Part shown: in pieces, positions 25,449 to 34,005 of the stretch
Position numbering within the stretch: the first letter of the stretch is position 1
How the letters are laid out: every line of letters begins with the position of its first letter
Assembly: GCF_017795745.1 (NCBI RefSeq)
Contig: NZ_CP059067.1
Span: forward strand, 3,224,001 to 3,288,000
Direction: 5' to 3'
DNA: 64,000 bases
Origin: Rhizobacter sp. AJA081-3
Lineage (GTDB): Bacteria; Pseudomonadota; Gammaproteobacteria; Burkholderiales; Burkholderiaceae_C
Notes under the pieces: model-generated
Databases searched by the model: none
The model's input: only the letters and a program-made list of their open reading frames with translations
What the model was told of the DNA's origin: nothing
Position numbers and translations under genes: made by a program

Positions 25449-25766
25449 ATGCTCACCTTCTCGTTCGCCCGCATCCGCGCCGGCCAGGAAGACCGGCTGC
25501 GCGACTGGCTCGCCGAACTCGCCACCCGCCAGGACGAGGCGCGACAGTCGCTCGCCCAGGAAGGCACGCGCCACGAGCAGCTCTACGTGCTGCCCGGCGC
25601 GGAGGGCGCGGTGCTCGTCTACGTGATGGAAGCGGAAGACGTGCAGCGCGCCTACTCGGCCTACGGCGCCTCGCAGCTGCCGATCGACCTGGAGCACCAG
25701 GCGGTGCTGGCGCAGGTGCTGGAAGCGCCGCTGGTGATCGCGCCTCTGTACGAATGTTCGGCCTAG
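25449..25766 (+). CDS. DUF6176 family protein
   Basis: The 105-residue protein follows the DUF6176 pattern of a ferredoxin-like, monooxygenase-fold protein: 'FSFARIRAGQEDRLRDWLAEL', then 'RHEQLYVLPGAEGAVLVYVME' and 'IDLEHQAVL'. The conserved His and Glu suggest a ligand site. No partner enzyme nearby. Confidence 0.75.
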   Translation: MLTFSFARIRAGQEDRLRDWLAELATRQDEARQSLAQEGTRHEQLYVLPGAEGAVLVYVMEAEDVQRAYSAYGASQLPIDLEHQAVLAQVLEAPLVIAPLYECSA

Positions 25767-25779
25767 CCGGCCACGCCAC

Positions 25780-26181
25780 ATGGACGTGCTCTTCGTCGAC
25801 CTGCTGAACTGGCTGGAATACACGCAGGACGACGCCGGCCGCCTGTGGCTGGCCGACTATCCCGGCTCGCCGAAGGCTCCCGCCGATCTGGGGGAGTCGC
25901 GCGAGATTCACGGGTCGCCCGAGCGGCTGGCCGCGCTGGTGGAACTGCTCAAGGTGCTCGCGCATCATGCGCCGCAGGTGCACCGCCATGCACCGATCGT
26001 GCAGCCCCACCTCGGTGCGATCTCGCAGCTGGCGCGGGCGATGGGCGCCGGATTGCCGCTGGACGCGGCGCTCACGGAAGCACGCCGCTGCTTCGAGTGG
26101 ACGCCGCTGCCCGGGGCCTGGGGCGAGGCCGTGGCCGCGGCATGGGCGCAACTCGATGCCGGGATCGACGCCATACGGTGA
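25780..26181 (+). CDS. Hypothetical protein
   Basis: The 133-residue acidic protein begins 'LFVDLLNWLEYTQDDAGRLWLAD' and contains several histidines in 'HHAPQVHRHAPIVQPH'. It lies 13 bases after the DUF6176 gene and may share its transcript. No family recognised. Confidence 0.5.
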   Translation: MDVLFVDLLNWLEYTQDDAGRLWLADYPGSPKAPADLGESREIHGSPERLAALVELLKVLAHHAPQVHRHAPIVQPHLGAISQLARAMGAGLPLDAALTEARRCFEWTPLPGAWGEAVAAAWAQLDAGIDAIR

Positions 26182-26280
26182 AGCCCACCCCTCGGCGCGC
26201 TTGTGCAAACCCATGCGCTGCCGGCAAGATCGTGGCCACGGACGCCCGCCGGGTGGCCGACACCTCCGGGAGACAAGAGC

Positions 26281-26883
26281 ATGAAGATTCCTCGATCGCT
26301 GCGCCTGGCCGCAGCAGCCGCTGCCGCCGCGGCCCTGGCCGGCTGCGCCTCGATGCCGGGCCTGGGCGGATGGACCACGCTGGTCGACGGCACCCAGGGC
26401 CTGGACAACTTCAACCGCGTCGGCGAGGCCAACTGGTCCGGCGCCGACGGCGCCATCCAGGCCAGCGCCGGCGGCAAGACGCCGGCCTACCTGGTGACCA
26501 AGGTTTCGTACAAGGACTTCGTCATCCGCGCCGAGTTCTGGTCCAGCGACGACGCCAACAGCGGCATCTTCGTGCGCTGCCAGGACCCGGCCAGCATCAC
26601 CGATGAGAACTGCTACGAGGCCAACATCTTCGACCAGCGGCCCGACCCGAGCTACGGCACCGGCGCGATCGTCAAGGTGGCCAAGGCGCCGGACCCGATG
26701 CCCAAGGCCGGCGGCAAGTGGAACACCTACGAGATCACGGCGCAGGGCGACCGCCTCGTGCTGGTGCTCAACGGCACGAAGACGGTCGACGTGCGCGACG
26801 CGAAGCTGGCCAGCGGACCGATCGCGTTGCAATGGGGCCGCGGTGTCGTGAAGTTTCGCAAGGTGCAGATCAAGGCCCTGTGA
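26281..26883 (+). CDS. DUF1080 (3-keto-disaccharide hydrolase-like) lipoprotein
   Basis: The 200-residue protein has a lipoprotein signal (LAGC, Cys at about 22) and a single concanavalin-like DUF1080 domain: 'WTTLVDGTQGLDNFNRVG', 'DFVIRAEFWSSDDANSGIFVR' and 'NTYEITAQGDRLVLVLNG'. DUF1080 members include 3-keto-glycoside hydrolases and lectin-like proteins. No other sugar genes are near. Confidence 0.85.
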   Translation: MKIPRSLRLAAAAAAAAALAGCASMPGLGGWTTLVDGTQGLDNFNRVGEANWSGADGAIQASAGGKTPAYLVTKVSYKDFVIRAEFWSSDDANSGIFVRCQDPASITDENCYEANIFDQRPDPSYGTGAIVKVAKAPDPMPKAGGKWNTYEITAQGDRLVLVLNGTKTVDVRDAKLASGPIALQWGRGVVKFRKVQIKAL

Positions 26884-26971
26884 CCCCCGCAGCCGCTCCG
26901 CAGGCGAATCGGCGCGCTTGGGCTAGCATCGCGCCGATTCATCTTCCGGGTGGCTGTCGCCCGGCCCGACC

Positions 26972-27331
26972 ATGCCACGCTTCGACGTCCTCGCCGGACG
27001 CATCCTCATCGGCCATTCCGAGCTCGACCATGGCGATCCGCCGATGGGCGTGGCCGCCGGCCGCTTCATGCCGACGGCGGCCTACGCGGCCATCCAGGCC
27101 CGCGTGATCGCCACGCGCGACGGTTCGCAGCTCGGCCTGACGCTGCGTGTGCTGGCTCCCGACGGCCGCGAGCTCGCTGCCGACGGCCAGGTGCAGATCC
27201 TCGACTTCTCGCCCGAGCTGGGGCCGGACGGCATGGAAGTGCAGGTGCTGGGCATCGAGTCGCCGACCTACGCCGAGCTGTTCCCCACGCAGGCGGCGGC
27301 GTTCGCCGTCACGCGGCGCGACGGCGACTGA
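26972..27331 (+). CDS. Hypothetical protein
   Basis: The 119-residue product is beta-rich with the motif 'IGHSELDHGDPPMGVAAGRF' and a C-terminal 'PTYAELFP'. The pattern recurs in small uncharacterised proteins of Xanthomonadales and Burkholderiales, but no function is known to me. Confidence 0.6.
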   Translation: MPRFDVLAGRILIGHSELDHGDPPMGVAAGRFMPTAAYAAIQARVIATRDGSQLGLTLRVLAPDGRELAADGQVQILDFSPELGPDGMEVQVLGIESPTYAELFPTQAAAFAVTRRDGD

Positions 27332-27363
27332 GCTGCCGCGCGGCCGATTTCAGGAGAATGACC

Positions 27364-27672
27364 ATGCCCAAGGGCTACTGGATCGCCCATGTCGACGTGC
27401 GCGACGCCGAGCAGTACAAGGCCTACGTCGCCGCCAACGCGAAGCCGCTGGCCGAGTTCGGCGGGCGCTTCCTCGCGCGCGGCGGCCGCTTCGAGAACCC
27501 CGAAGGCAGCGCACGCAGCCGCAACGTGGTGATCGAGTTCCCCACGTACCAGGCAGCGCTGGACTGCTGGAACTCGCCGGGTTACCAGGCGGCCATCAAG
27601 CTGCGCCAGCCGGTCTCGGTGGCCGACATCGTCATCGTCGAGGGCTACGACGGCCCGCAGCCCGGCCAGTGA
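27364..27672 (+). CDS. DUF1330 family protein
   Basis: The 102-residue protein is a typical DUF1330 member: 'KGYWIAHVDVRDAEQYKAYV', then 'FLARGG', 'RNVVIEFPTYQAALDCW' and 'YQAAIKLRQ'. It has a dimeric ferredoxin-like fold; the role is unknown. AGGAGAATG precedes the ATG. Confidence 0.92.
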   Translation: MPKGYWIAHVDVRDAEQYKAYVAANAKPLAEFGGRFLARGGRFENPEGSARSRNVVIEFPTYQAALDCWNSPGYQAAIKLRQPVSVADIVIVEGYDGPQPGQ

Positions 27673-27708
27673 CCCGGCGCCGCGCCGGCGCCGCAAAGGA
27701 GTGACCGC

Positions 27709-28761
27709 ATGAAGCTCTTCGGCATGCTCGACTCGCCCTACGTGCGGCGGGTGGCAATCTCGCTGCAACTGCTCGGCCTGCGTTTCGAGCACCAGTCTCT
27801 GTCGGTGTTCCGCGGCTTCGAGGACTTCCGCCGCATCAACCCGGTCGTGCGCGCTCCCACCCTGGTGTGCGACGACGGCGAGGTGCTGATGGACTCGACG
27901 CTGATCATCGAATACGCCGAGGCGCTGGCCCGACCGCGCACGCTGCTGCCCGAGTCGCTGCCGCAGCGGCAGCATGCGCTGGCCTTGACCGGCCTGGCGC
28001 TGGCCGCCTGCGAAAAGAGCGTGCAGATCGTCTACGAACACGGCGTGCGCCCGCCCGAGAAGCTGCACGAGCCCTGGGTGACTCGGGTCACCGGGCAGAT
28101 GCTGGCGGCCTTCGACGCGCTCGAGCAGGAGCTGGCGCGCGAGCCGCTGGACGCCAGCACCGAGGGCATCACGCAGGCCGGCGTGAGCGCTGCCGTCACC
28201 TGGCAGTTCGTGCAGAGCCTGCTGCCCGGCAAGGTGCCAGCAACGCGCTGCCCGCATCTGGCGGCGTTCTCGGCGCGCGCCGAGGCGCTGCCGGCATTCG
28301 CCGCGGCGCCGCATGGCGAGGGCATCGTGCAGCCCGATCCGGCGGCGGCGAAAGCCGCGCCGGTGCCGTACATCCCGCCCGGCTTCGGCGCGGTGACGCC
28401 CTACTTCTTCGTCGATGACGCGCCGCGCTTCATCGCCTTCCTCATCGACGGCCTGGGCGGGCGGGAGCTGCTGCGCAGCCTGCGCCCCGACGGCAAGGTG
28501 GCCAACGTGCAGGTGGCGCTGCACGGCAGCACCGTGATGGTCAGCGAGGCGTCGCTCGCCTACCCGGCGATGAGCGGTGCGTACTACCTCTACGTGGCCG
28601 ATGCGCAGGCCGCGATGCGCCAGGCCCTCGCACACGGCGCCACGCTGGAGATGGAGGTGGCCGACATGCCCTACGGCGACCGGCAGGGCGGCGTGCGTGA
28701 CGCGCACGGCAACCTCTGGTGGATCTCCCAGCGTCTCGTGCACGCGCCCTACACGGCCTGA
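27709..28761 (+). CDS. Glutathione S-transferase/VOC fusion protein
   Basis: The 350-residue protein joins a GST and a vicinal-oxygen-chelate (PhnB-like) domain. Residues 1-80 are the thioredoxin-fold GST domain with Ser9/Tyr11 (LDSPYVRRV) and the cis-Pro at about 50; 85-205 is the helical C-terminal domain. After a Pro/Ala linker, residues 226-345 form the VOC domain with 'PYFFVDDAPRFIAFL' and 'PYGDRQGGVRDAHGNLWWIS'. The order suggests glutathione-linked isomerisation or detoxification. The stereochemistry and substrate are unknown. AAGGAG lies just before the ATG. Confidence 0.88.
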   Translation: MKLFGMLDSPYVRRVAISLQLLGLRFEHQSLSVFRGFEDFRRINPVVRAPTLVCDDGEVLMDSTLIIEYAEALARPRTLLPESLPQRQHALALTGLALAACEKSVQIVYEHGVRPPEKLHEPWVTRVTGQMLAAFDALEQELAREPLDASTEGITQAGVSAAVTWQFVQSLLPGKVPATRCPHLAAFSARAEALPAFAAAPHGEGIVQPDPAAAKAAPVPYIPPGFGAVTPYFFVDDAPRFIAFLIDGLGGRELLRSLRPDGKVANVQVALHGSTVMVSEASLAYPAMSGAYYLYVADAQAAMRQALAHGATLEMEVADMPYGDRQGGVRDAHGNLWWISQRLVHAPYTA

Positions 28762-28805
28762 CAAGGGGGCTGCATGTGCACGGGTCGCAGAGTAGGATGC
28801 GCTGC

Positions 28806-29270
28806 ATGAGCGAAGCGCCCTACCCCGGCCACGAGCGCGCGGCCGACCGCGAGCTGGTGACCTCGCGAGTGATCGCCGCGCCTCGCGCTCGTGTCTACGA
28901 GGCCTTCTCCGACCCGGCGCAACTGGCTCGCTGGTGGGGCCCGGCGGGTTTCACCAACACCTTCGAGACCTTCGAGCTGCGTGCCGGCGGCGCCTGGCGT
29001 TTCGTCATGCACGGCCCCGACGGGGTCGACTACGCGAACGAGAGTGTTTTCGTCGAAGTGCTGCCGGGGCAGCGCGTGGTGTTCAACCACCTCTCCAGCC
29101 CGGCCTTCGAGATGAGCATCACCTTCTCGGACCACGGCCCGCGCACCGCGGTGGGATGGCGGCAGCGCTTCGCCAGCGCCGAAGAGTGCCGACGCATCGC
29201 CGTCATCGCGGTGCCGGCCAACGAGCAGAACCTCGACCGGCTCGCCGCATTGCTGCGCGAGCCGGCATGA
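28806..29270 (+). CDS. AHSA1-type SRPBCC protein
   Basis: The 154-residue protein carries the AHSA1-like pattern: 'RVIAAPRARVYEAFSDPAQL', the WWGPAGFTN loop and the end 'AVPANEQNLDRLAALL'. Bacterial members are uncharacterised and often sit beside ArsR regulators, which is not the case here. It is the last gene of the + strand run. Confidence 0.88.
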   Translation: MSEAPYPGHERAADRELVTSRVIAAPRARVYEAFSDPAQLARWWGPAGFTNTFETFELRAGGAWRFVMHGPDGVDYANESVFVEVLPGQRVVFNHLSSPAFEMSITFSDHGPRTAVGWRQRFASAEECRRIAVIAVPANEQNLDRLAALLREPA

Positions 29271-29285
29271 CCAGCCGGCGCCCCG

Positions 29286-29873
29286 TCAGCCCAGTTCCTT
29301 CTGCCGCGCGATGACGCGCGAGACGATGCCGTAGGCCACGGCCTCGTCGGCGCTCATCCAGTGGTCGCGTTCCATGTCGGACAACACCTTGTCCAGCGGC
29401 TTGCCCGTCTGCACGGCGATGACGCGCGCGATGCGCTCGCGGGTGCGCAGGATCTCCTTGGCCTGGATGGCGATGTCGGTGGCCTGGCCGCCGGCGCCGC
29501 CGGCCGGCTGGTGGATCATGAAGCGCGTGTTGGGCAGGCACACGCGACGCTCCTTGGGCGGCGCCAGGAAGATGTGCGCCCCCGCACTGGCCACCCAGCC
29601 CGTGCCCACCGTGGTGACCGGCGCACGCACGAAGTTGATCATGTCGTGGATGGCATCGCCCGACTCGACGTGGCCACCGGGCGACGAGATCAGCATGGTG
29701 ATCGGCGCATCGGAGTCCTCCGACAGCGCGAGCAGCCGCCGGCAGGTGGCCAGGGCGAGCTTGTCGTCGATCTCGCCGAACACCAGCACGTAGCGCGACT
29801 TGAAGGAGAGCTGCTCCTCCAGGCGGTCGGGCTTGGCGGTGGGTTTGTCGTCGGCAGCGGCGAGGTGATTCAT
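29286..29873 (-). CDS. clpP: ClpP-family serine protease (orphan paralogue)
   Basis: The 195-residue protein has the full ClpP triad: Ser96 (GWVASAGAH), His121 (MIHQP) and Asp170 (ERDHWMSADEAVAYG). ATG 29873 is preferred over 29879 because GGAG would abut the latter. Position 97 is Ala where the canonical motif has Met (SMG). ClpP is a tetradecameric protease that needs ClpX or ClpA; neither is adjacent, unlike the tig-clpP-clpX arrangement. It lies 55 bases after the FAD oxidoreductase and may be the last gene of the bufferin operon. Confidence 0.88.
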   Translation of the reverse strand: MNHLAAADDKPTAKPDRLEEQLSFKSRYVLVFGEIDDKLALATCRRLLALSEDSDAPITMLISSPGGHVESGDAIHDMINFVRAPVTTVGTGWVASAGAHIFLAPPKERRVCLPNTRFMIHQPAGGAGGQATDIAIQAKEILRTRERIARVIAVQTGKPLDKVLSDMERDHWMSADEAVAYGIVSRVIARQKELG

Positions 29874-29928
29874 GGGCATCTCCAGGGGAAAGGGATTGGG
29901 TCGATTCTGGCCCAGTCGGCGACCGGGT

Positions 29929-31026
29929 TCAGCCGACGCCGCCGTGGGCCCGCATGAAGTCGCGGTCGATGCGGTCTTTCCAGCGCCACACCCAGGCGCC
30001 TTCGGCCGACCAGGCGCCCCAGCTCGCGATGGCGTACTTCTCGCCGCAGGCCAGCAGGTTGAGCGCTCGCCGCTGCGGGCGGTAGGGCAGCAGCTCGCCG
30101 CCGGCCAGGAAGCGGCGCAGGTTCAGCGCCAGCGGCGCACCGGCACGCACCGCGTAGACGCCGCTCTTCGGGTGCGGATCGTCGTTGCGCGTGGCCACGT
30201 CGCCGGCGGCGAACACCTCGGGGTGCGAGCTGTTCTGCAGGGTGGGCCCAGTCTCGACGAAGCCGCGCTCGTCCAGCGCCAGGCCGCTGTCGTGCAGCCA
30301 GGCCGGCGCCGCTGCGCCCAGGGCCACCACCGCCGCATCGCAGGCCACGCGCGTGCCGCGGCCGAGCAGCACGTGCTCGGCGCTGATCTCGGCGCAGCTG
30401 TCCTCGAGCACGGTGACGTTGCGCCGCTTGAGCGCCTTCAAGGCACGCCGCTGCACCGACGGCGGGTGCGTGGGCAGGGGCACGCCACCGCCGGTGACCA
30501 GGCTCACGTGCGAACGATCGCCCAGCGTGTGGTGGATGGCCAGCGCCAGCTCGACGCCGGCCGCGCCGCCGCCGACCACCACCACGCACAAGGCGCGTTC
30601 GCGGCCGAGCTCGGCCATGCGGCTCCACAGCTGCGTGAAGGCCTCGATCGGACGCACGAACAGGCCATGCTCGCGCGCACCGGGGATCGTTTCGCGGTCG
30701 ACCGTGGCGCCGATGTCCAGGCTGAGCACGTCGTAAGGCAGGCTGCGGCCGTCGGCCAGCGTCACACTGCGCCGGGCGGCGTCGATGCCGGTGGCGGCAC
30801 CCTGCAGCAGGCGCACGCCGGCACGCTCGGCCATCGGCGCCAGCGGCACGCTGCACTGCTCCAGCGAATAGTGGCCGGCCACATGGCCAGGCACCATGCC
30901 CGAGTAGGTGAGCCGCGGATAGGGTGTGACCAGTGTCAGCTCGGCCGCGGGCACGGCCTCGGTGGCGAAGGCGCGCATCACCTGCAGGTGCGCATGCCCG
31001 CCGCCCAGCAACAGCAGGCGCTTCAA
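29929..31026 (-). CDS. Pyridine nucleotide-disulfide (NDH-2/SelD N-terminus-like) oxidoreductase
   Basis: The 365-residue flavoprotein opens with 'LLLLGGGHAHLQVMRAF', the FAD-binding motif found in the oxidoreductase domain fused ahead of SelD in some bacteria, and has a second Rossmann motif 'VVVVGGGAAGVELALAI' near residue 150 and the C-terminal FAD motif 'EVFAAGDVATRND'. No CxxC redox pair is present, so it probably transfers electrons to a quinone or other acceptor. Translation is taken to begin with TTG 31026, which overlaps the TGA of the DUF3047 gene (TTGA). No selD is present in the window. Confidence 0.82.
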   Translation of the reverse strand: MKRLLLLGGGHAHLQVMRAFATEAVPAAELTLVTPYPRLTYSGMVPGHVAGHYSLEQCSVPLAPMAERAGVRLLQGAATGIDAARRSVTLADGRSLPYDVLSLDIGATVDRETIPGAREHGLFVRPIEAFTQLWSRMAELGRERALCVVVVGGGAAGVELALAIHHTLGDRSHVSLVTGGGVPLPTHPPSVQRRALKALKRRNVTVLEDSCAEISAEHVLLGRGTRVACDAAVVALGAAAPAWLHDSGLALDERGFVETGPTLQNSSHPEVFAAGDVATRNDDPHPKSGVYAVRAGAPLALNLRRFLAGGELLPYRPQRRALNLLACGEKYAIASWGAWSAEGAWVWRWKDRIDRDFMRAHGGVG

Positions 31027-31754
31027 GGCGCGAGGACCAGGTCGGCCACGTGGGCGACGCTGTGGCCATGGGTGTTGTCGGCATCGGCACCGACGGCGAT
31101 GCCCACGATGGGCGGCACCTGCGTGCTCTCGTGACCGAACAGCTTCAGGAAGTCGGCCGCGACATCGCGGCGCTCGGGCTGCCAGCGTGCCCGGCTCGGC
31201 GCGCCGCTGCGCAGCACGACGTAACGCAGCCGGTGGGTGAAGGCGTTGTCCAGCTCGGTGCCAGCCGGCAGCGTGCGGTCCCACACGTAGCAGACGGTCG
31301 CGGCCGGCAAGGGCTCGTCGCTGGCCGCCCGCGCCATGCGCAGCAGTTGCCGCTCGACAAAGGGCAGATTCGACATCGGCATCTCGAAGAACACGCAGAC
31401 CTTGACGGCAGAGTCGTCGCCACGCTTCGTCGTGAGATCGGACGCTGCGACGAACTCGTCCACCCGCCACGACCACGACAGCATGAGCCCGGCGCCGTCG
31501 GCGCGCAGCGGGTGCACCAGGTTGCCGTAGGCGCCGTCCGCCTCCACGCGCAAGGCGCGGCGGCCGTCGAGCTCGACCACCGAGAAGCGCGTGAACGGCT
31601 GCTTCTGGTGCGGCAGGCCGGCCAGATGCCAGGGAGCGTTGATCGTCCCGCCCGGCGTGCCGAAGGGCTGCAGCAGTTGCACGTCGGCCTGCGCTCCGCC
31701 GGCCGAAGCGAGCAGCATCGTGGCGGCAAGAAGGAGTTTCGTCGGCAGGGTCAT
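31023..31754 (-). CDS. DUF3047 periplasmic protein
   Basis: The 243-residue protein has a signal peptide (about 1-23, ending AQA) and one DUF3047 domain: 'GLMLSWSWRVDEFV', 'KRGDDSAVKVCVFFEMP' and 'CYVWDRTLPAGTELDNAFTHRL'. DUF3047 has a concanavalin-like fold and unknown role. It starts 74 bases after the reductase fusion; a hairpin (31808-31821) lies in that gap, so it may have its own promoter. Confidence 0.85.
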   Translation of the reverse strand: MTLPTKLLLAATMLLASAGGAQADVQLLQPFGTPGGTINAPWHLAGLPHQKQPFTRFSVVELDGRRALRVEADGAYGNLVHPLRADGAGLMLSWSWRVDEFVAASDLTTKRGDDSAVKVCVFFEMPMSNLPFVERQLLRMARAASDEPLPAATVCYVWDRTLPAGTELDNAFTHRLRYVVLRSGAPSRARWQPERRDVAADFLKLFGHESTQVPPIVGIAVGADADNTHGHSVAHVADLVLAP

Positions 31755-31807
31755 GGCTCACGGCCCGGCACCGCGACGCGGGCCGGTCGACCTATGCTAA
31801 ACGAGCC

Positions 31808-31821
31808 ACGGCGCACGCCGT
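31808..31821 (-). terminator. Weak hairpin after the VTT-reductase gene
   Basis: On the minus strand ACGGC-GTGC-GCCGT forms a 5-bp stem eight bases after the stop at 31829, followed by GGCTCGTTT. It could be an attenuator between the reductase and DUF3047 genes. The T-run is short, so readthrough is likely. Confidence 0.3.
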
Positions 31822-31828
31822 AACAGCA

Positions 31829-33979
31829 TCAAGCCCGGCGCCAGGCGTGGTACTTCGCCACCCATTCGAGCAGCCTGGCCGGCTGGTGGTTGCGCTTCCA
31901 CTCCCCCGCCGCGTACTTGTTCGCCTCGGCCATCGTCGGGTAGGTGTGGATGGTGCCGAGGATCTTGTTCAGCCCCAGCCCGTGGCGCATCGCCAGCACG
32001 TACTCGGCGAGCAGGTCGCCGGCATGCGCGCCGACGATGGTGACGCCGAGGATGCGGTCCTTGCCCGGTTCGGTGAGCACCTTCACGAAGCCGTGCGCGG
32101 CGCTGTCGGCGATGGCGCGGTCGAGGTCGTCGATGCCGTACTTCGTGACCTCGACGGCGATGCCCTTCTCCTTCGCTTCCTGCTCGTTGAGGCCGACGCG
32201 CGCCACCTCCGGGTCGATGAAGGTCGCCCAGGGGATCACCGAGTAGTCGGCCTTGAACTTCTTGAAGGTTCCGAACAGCGCGTTGACCGAGGCGTACCAC
32301 GCCTGGTGCGCCGCCACGTGGGTGAACTGGTAGGGCCCGGCCACATCGCCGGCAGCGAGGATGTTCGGGTAGACCGTCTGCAGGTACTCGTTGGTCTCGA
32401 TGGTGCGGCCGGTGGCGATGCCCAGTTCCTCCAGGCCATAGCCCTTCAGACGCGCGACGCGGCCGACGGCGCACAGCAGCTGGTCGAACTCGAGACGCTT
32501 CTCGGCACCACCCGCCTCGACGACGATGAACTTGCGCCCCTCCACGAGTTCGCAGCGCAGCGCCTTGTGGCCGGTGAGCACCGCCACGCCGTCGTGCTCG
32601 AGTGCCGCCTTGGCGAGCGCCGAGACCTCCTCGTCCTCGCGGATCATGATGCGCGGCGCCATCTCGATCTGCGTGACCTGCGAGCCCAGCCGCGCGAAGC
32701 TCTGCGCCAGCTCGCAGCCGATCGGCCCGCCGCCCAGCACCACCAGGCGCGGCGGCAGCTCGCGCAGGCCCCACAGCGTGTCGCTGGTGAGGTAGCCGAC
32801 CTCGTCCAGCCCGGGAAGCGGTGGCACGAAGGGCATGGCGCCGGTGGCAATGACGATGCTGCGCGTGGTCAGCGCTTGCTTGCGGCCCTCGCCGAGATCG
32901 ATCTCCACCGTCCACGGGTTGACGATCTTCGCGTAGCCCGTCACCACGTCCACGCCGAGGCCGGTGTAGCGTTCCACCGAATCGTGCGGCTCGATGTCGC
33001 GCACCACGTGCGCCACGCGGTCCATCACGTCGGCGAAGTTCAGCGTGGCCTGCGCGCTTTCGATGCCGTACTTCCTCGACTCGCGAATCTGCTGCATCAG
33101 CGTCGCGGTCTTGATCAGCGCCTTGCTCGGCACGCAGCCGTAGTTCAGGCAGTCGCCGCCCATCTTGTGGCTCTCGATCAGCGTGACCTTGGCCTTCACC
33201 ACCGCGGCGATGTAGCTCGTCACCAGCCCGGCCGCGCCAGCGCCGATGACGACCAGGTTGCGGTCGAAGGACTTCGGTTTCACGCTCGCCCAGCGCGCGT
33301 AGACCTTGCGGCCCTGCACCAGATCGACGATCTTCTTGGCGATCAGCGGGAACAGGCCCAGCAGCACGAAGGAGCCGAGCAGCCCCGGCGACAGGATGCC
33401 CTTGAGCGAATCGATCTTCGCCAGCTGCGTGCCGGCGTTCACATACACGAGCGTGCCGGCGAGCATGCCGAGCTGGCTGACCCAGTAGAAGGTCCAGGCC
33501 TTCATCTTGGTCAGGCCCATCAGCAGGTTGATGACGAAGAAGGGCAGCAGCGGCACCAGGCGCAGCGTGAAGAGGTAGAAGCCGCCCTCCTTCGCGATGC
33601 CCTTGTCGACCTCGGCCAGGCGTGCGCCGAAGCGCGCCTGGACCCCGTCGCGCAGCACATAGCGCGAGACCAGGAAGGCCAGCGTGGCGCCGAGGCTGGA
33701 GGCGAACGACACCACCAGCGTGCCGACCGCCAGGCCGAAGATCGCGCCGCCGGCCAGCGTGAGGATGGCCGCGCCGGGAAACGACAGCGCTGTCACGCCG
33801 ACGTAGACGGCGAAGAAGCTGCCGATCACCAGCGCCGGCCGCTGCGCGTACAGCGCCGCGAACTCTTCCTGGCGCGACTTCAGGTACTCGAGGCTGAAGA
33901 ACCGCCCGAGGTCGAAGGCGAAGTAGGCCGCGATCAGCGCGAGCACCACGGCGATGACGACGAGCTTGCGGCGGTTCAT
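31829..33979 (-). CDS. VTT membrane domain/mercuric-reductase-like flavoprotein fusion
   Basis: The 716-residue protein joins a VTT (TVP38/TMEM64, SNARE-associated) membrane domain, residues about 10-220 with the motifs 'FPGAAILTLAGGAIFG' and 'LRLVPLLPFFVINLLMG', to a pyridine nucleotide-disulfide oxidoreductase. The second part has FAD motif GAGAAG (246-251), redox pair Cys277/Cys282 (GGDCLNYGCVPSKAL) and the family His-Glu region 'HTYPTMAEAN'. It lacks the N-terminal HMA domain and the C-terminal vicinal cysteines of MerA, so it is unlikely to be a mercuric reductase. GAAGGA sits eight bases before the ATG. Confidence 0.9.
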   Translation of the reverse strand: MNRRKLVVIAVVLALIAAYFAFDLGRFFSLEYLKSRQEEFAALYAQRPALVIGSFFAVYVGVTALSFPGAAILTLAGGAIFGLAVGTLVVSFASSLGATLAFLVSRYVLRDGVQARFGARLAEVDKGIAKEGGFYLFTLRLVPLLPFFVINLLMGLTKMKAWTFYWVSQLGMLAGTLVYVNAGTQLAKIDSLKGILSPGLLGSFVLLGLFPLIAKKIVDLVQGRKVYARWASVKPKSFDRNLVVIGAGAAGLVTSYIAAVVKAKVTLIESHKMGGDCLNYGCVPSKALIKTATLMQQIRESRKYGIESAQATLNFADVMDRVAHVVRDIEPHDSVERYTGLGVDVVTGYAKIVNPWTVEIDLGEGRKQALTTRSIVIATGAMPFVPPLPGLDEVGYLTSDTLWGLRELPPRLVVLGGGPIGCELAQSFARLGSQVTQIEMAPRIMIREDEEVSALAKAALEHDGVAVLTGHKALRCELVEGRKFIVVEAGGAEKRLEFDQLLCAVGRVARLKGYGLEELGIATGRTIETNEYLQTVYPNILAAGDVAGPYQFTHVAAHQAWYASVNALFGTFKKFKADYSVIPWATFIDPEVARVGLNEQEAKEKGIAVEVTKYGIDDLDRAIADSAAHGFVKVLTEPGKDRILGVTIVGAHAGDLLAEYVLAMRHGLGLNKILGTIHTYPTMAEANKYAAGEWKRNHQPARLLEWVAKYHAWRRA

Positions 33980-34005
33980 GACAGATCCTTCGTTGTTCTT
34001 TGTGT

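Noticed and set aside
197-29270. Chromosomal integron cassette array
   Set aside because: Gene order and direction looked cassette-like, but many genes overlap by ATGA, and no attC core sites or integrase were found.
31829-33979. Mercury resistance gene merA
   Set aside because: HMA domain and C-terminal cysteines are absent and no mer genes adjoin.
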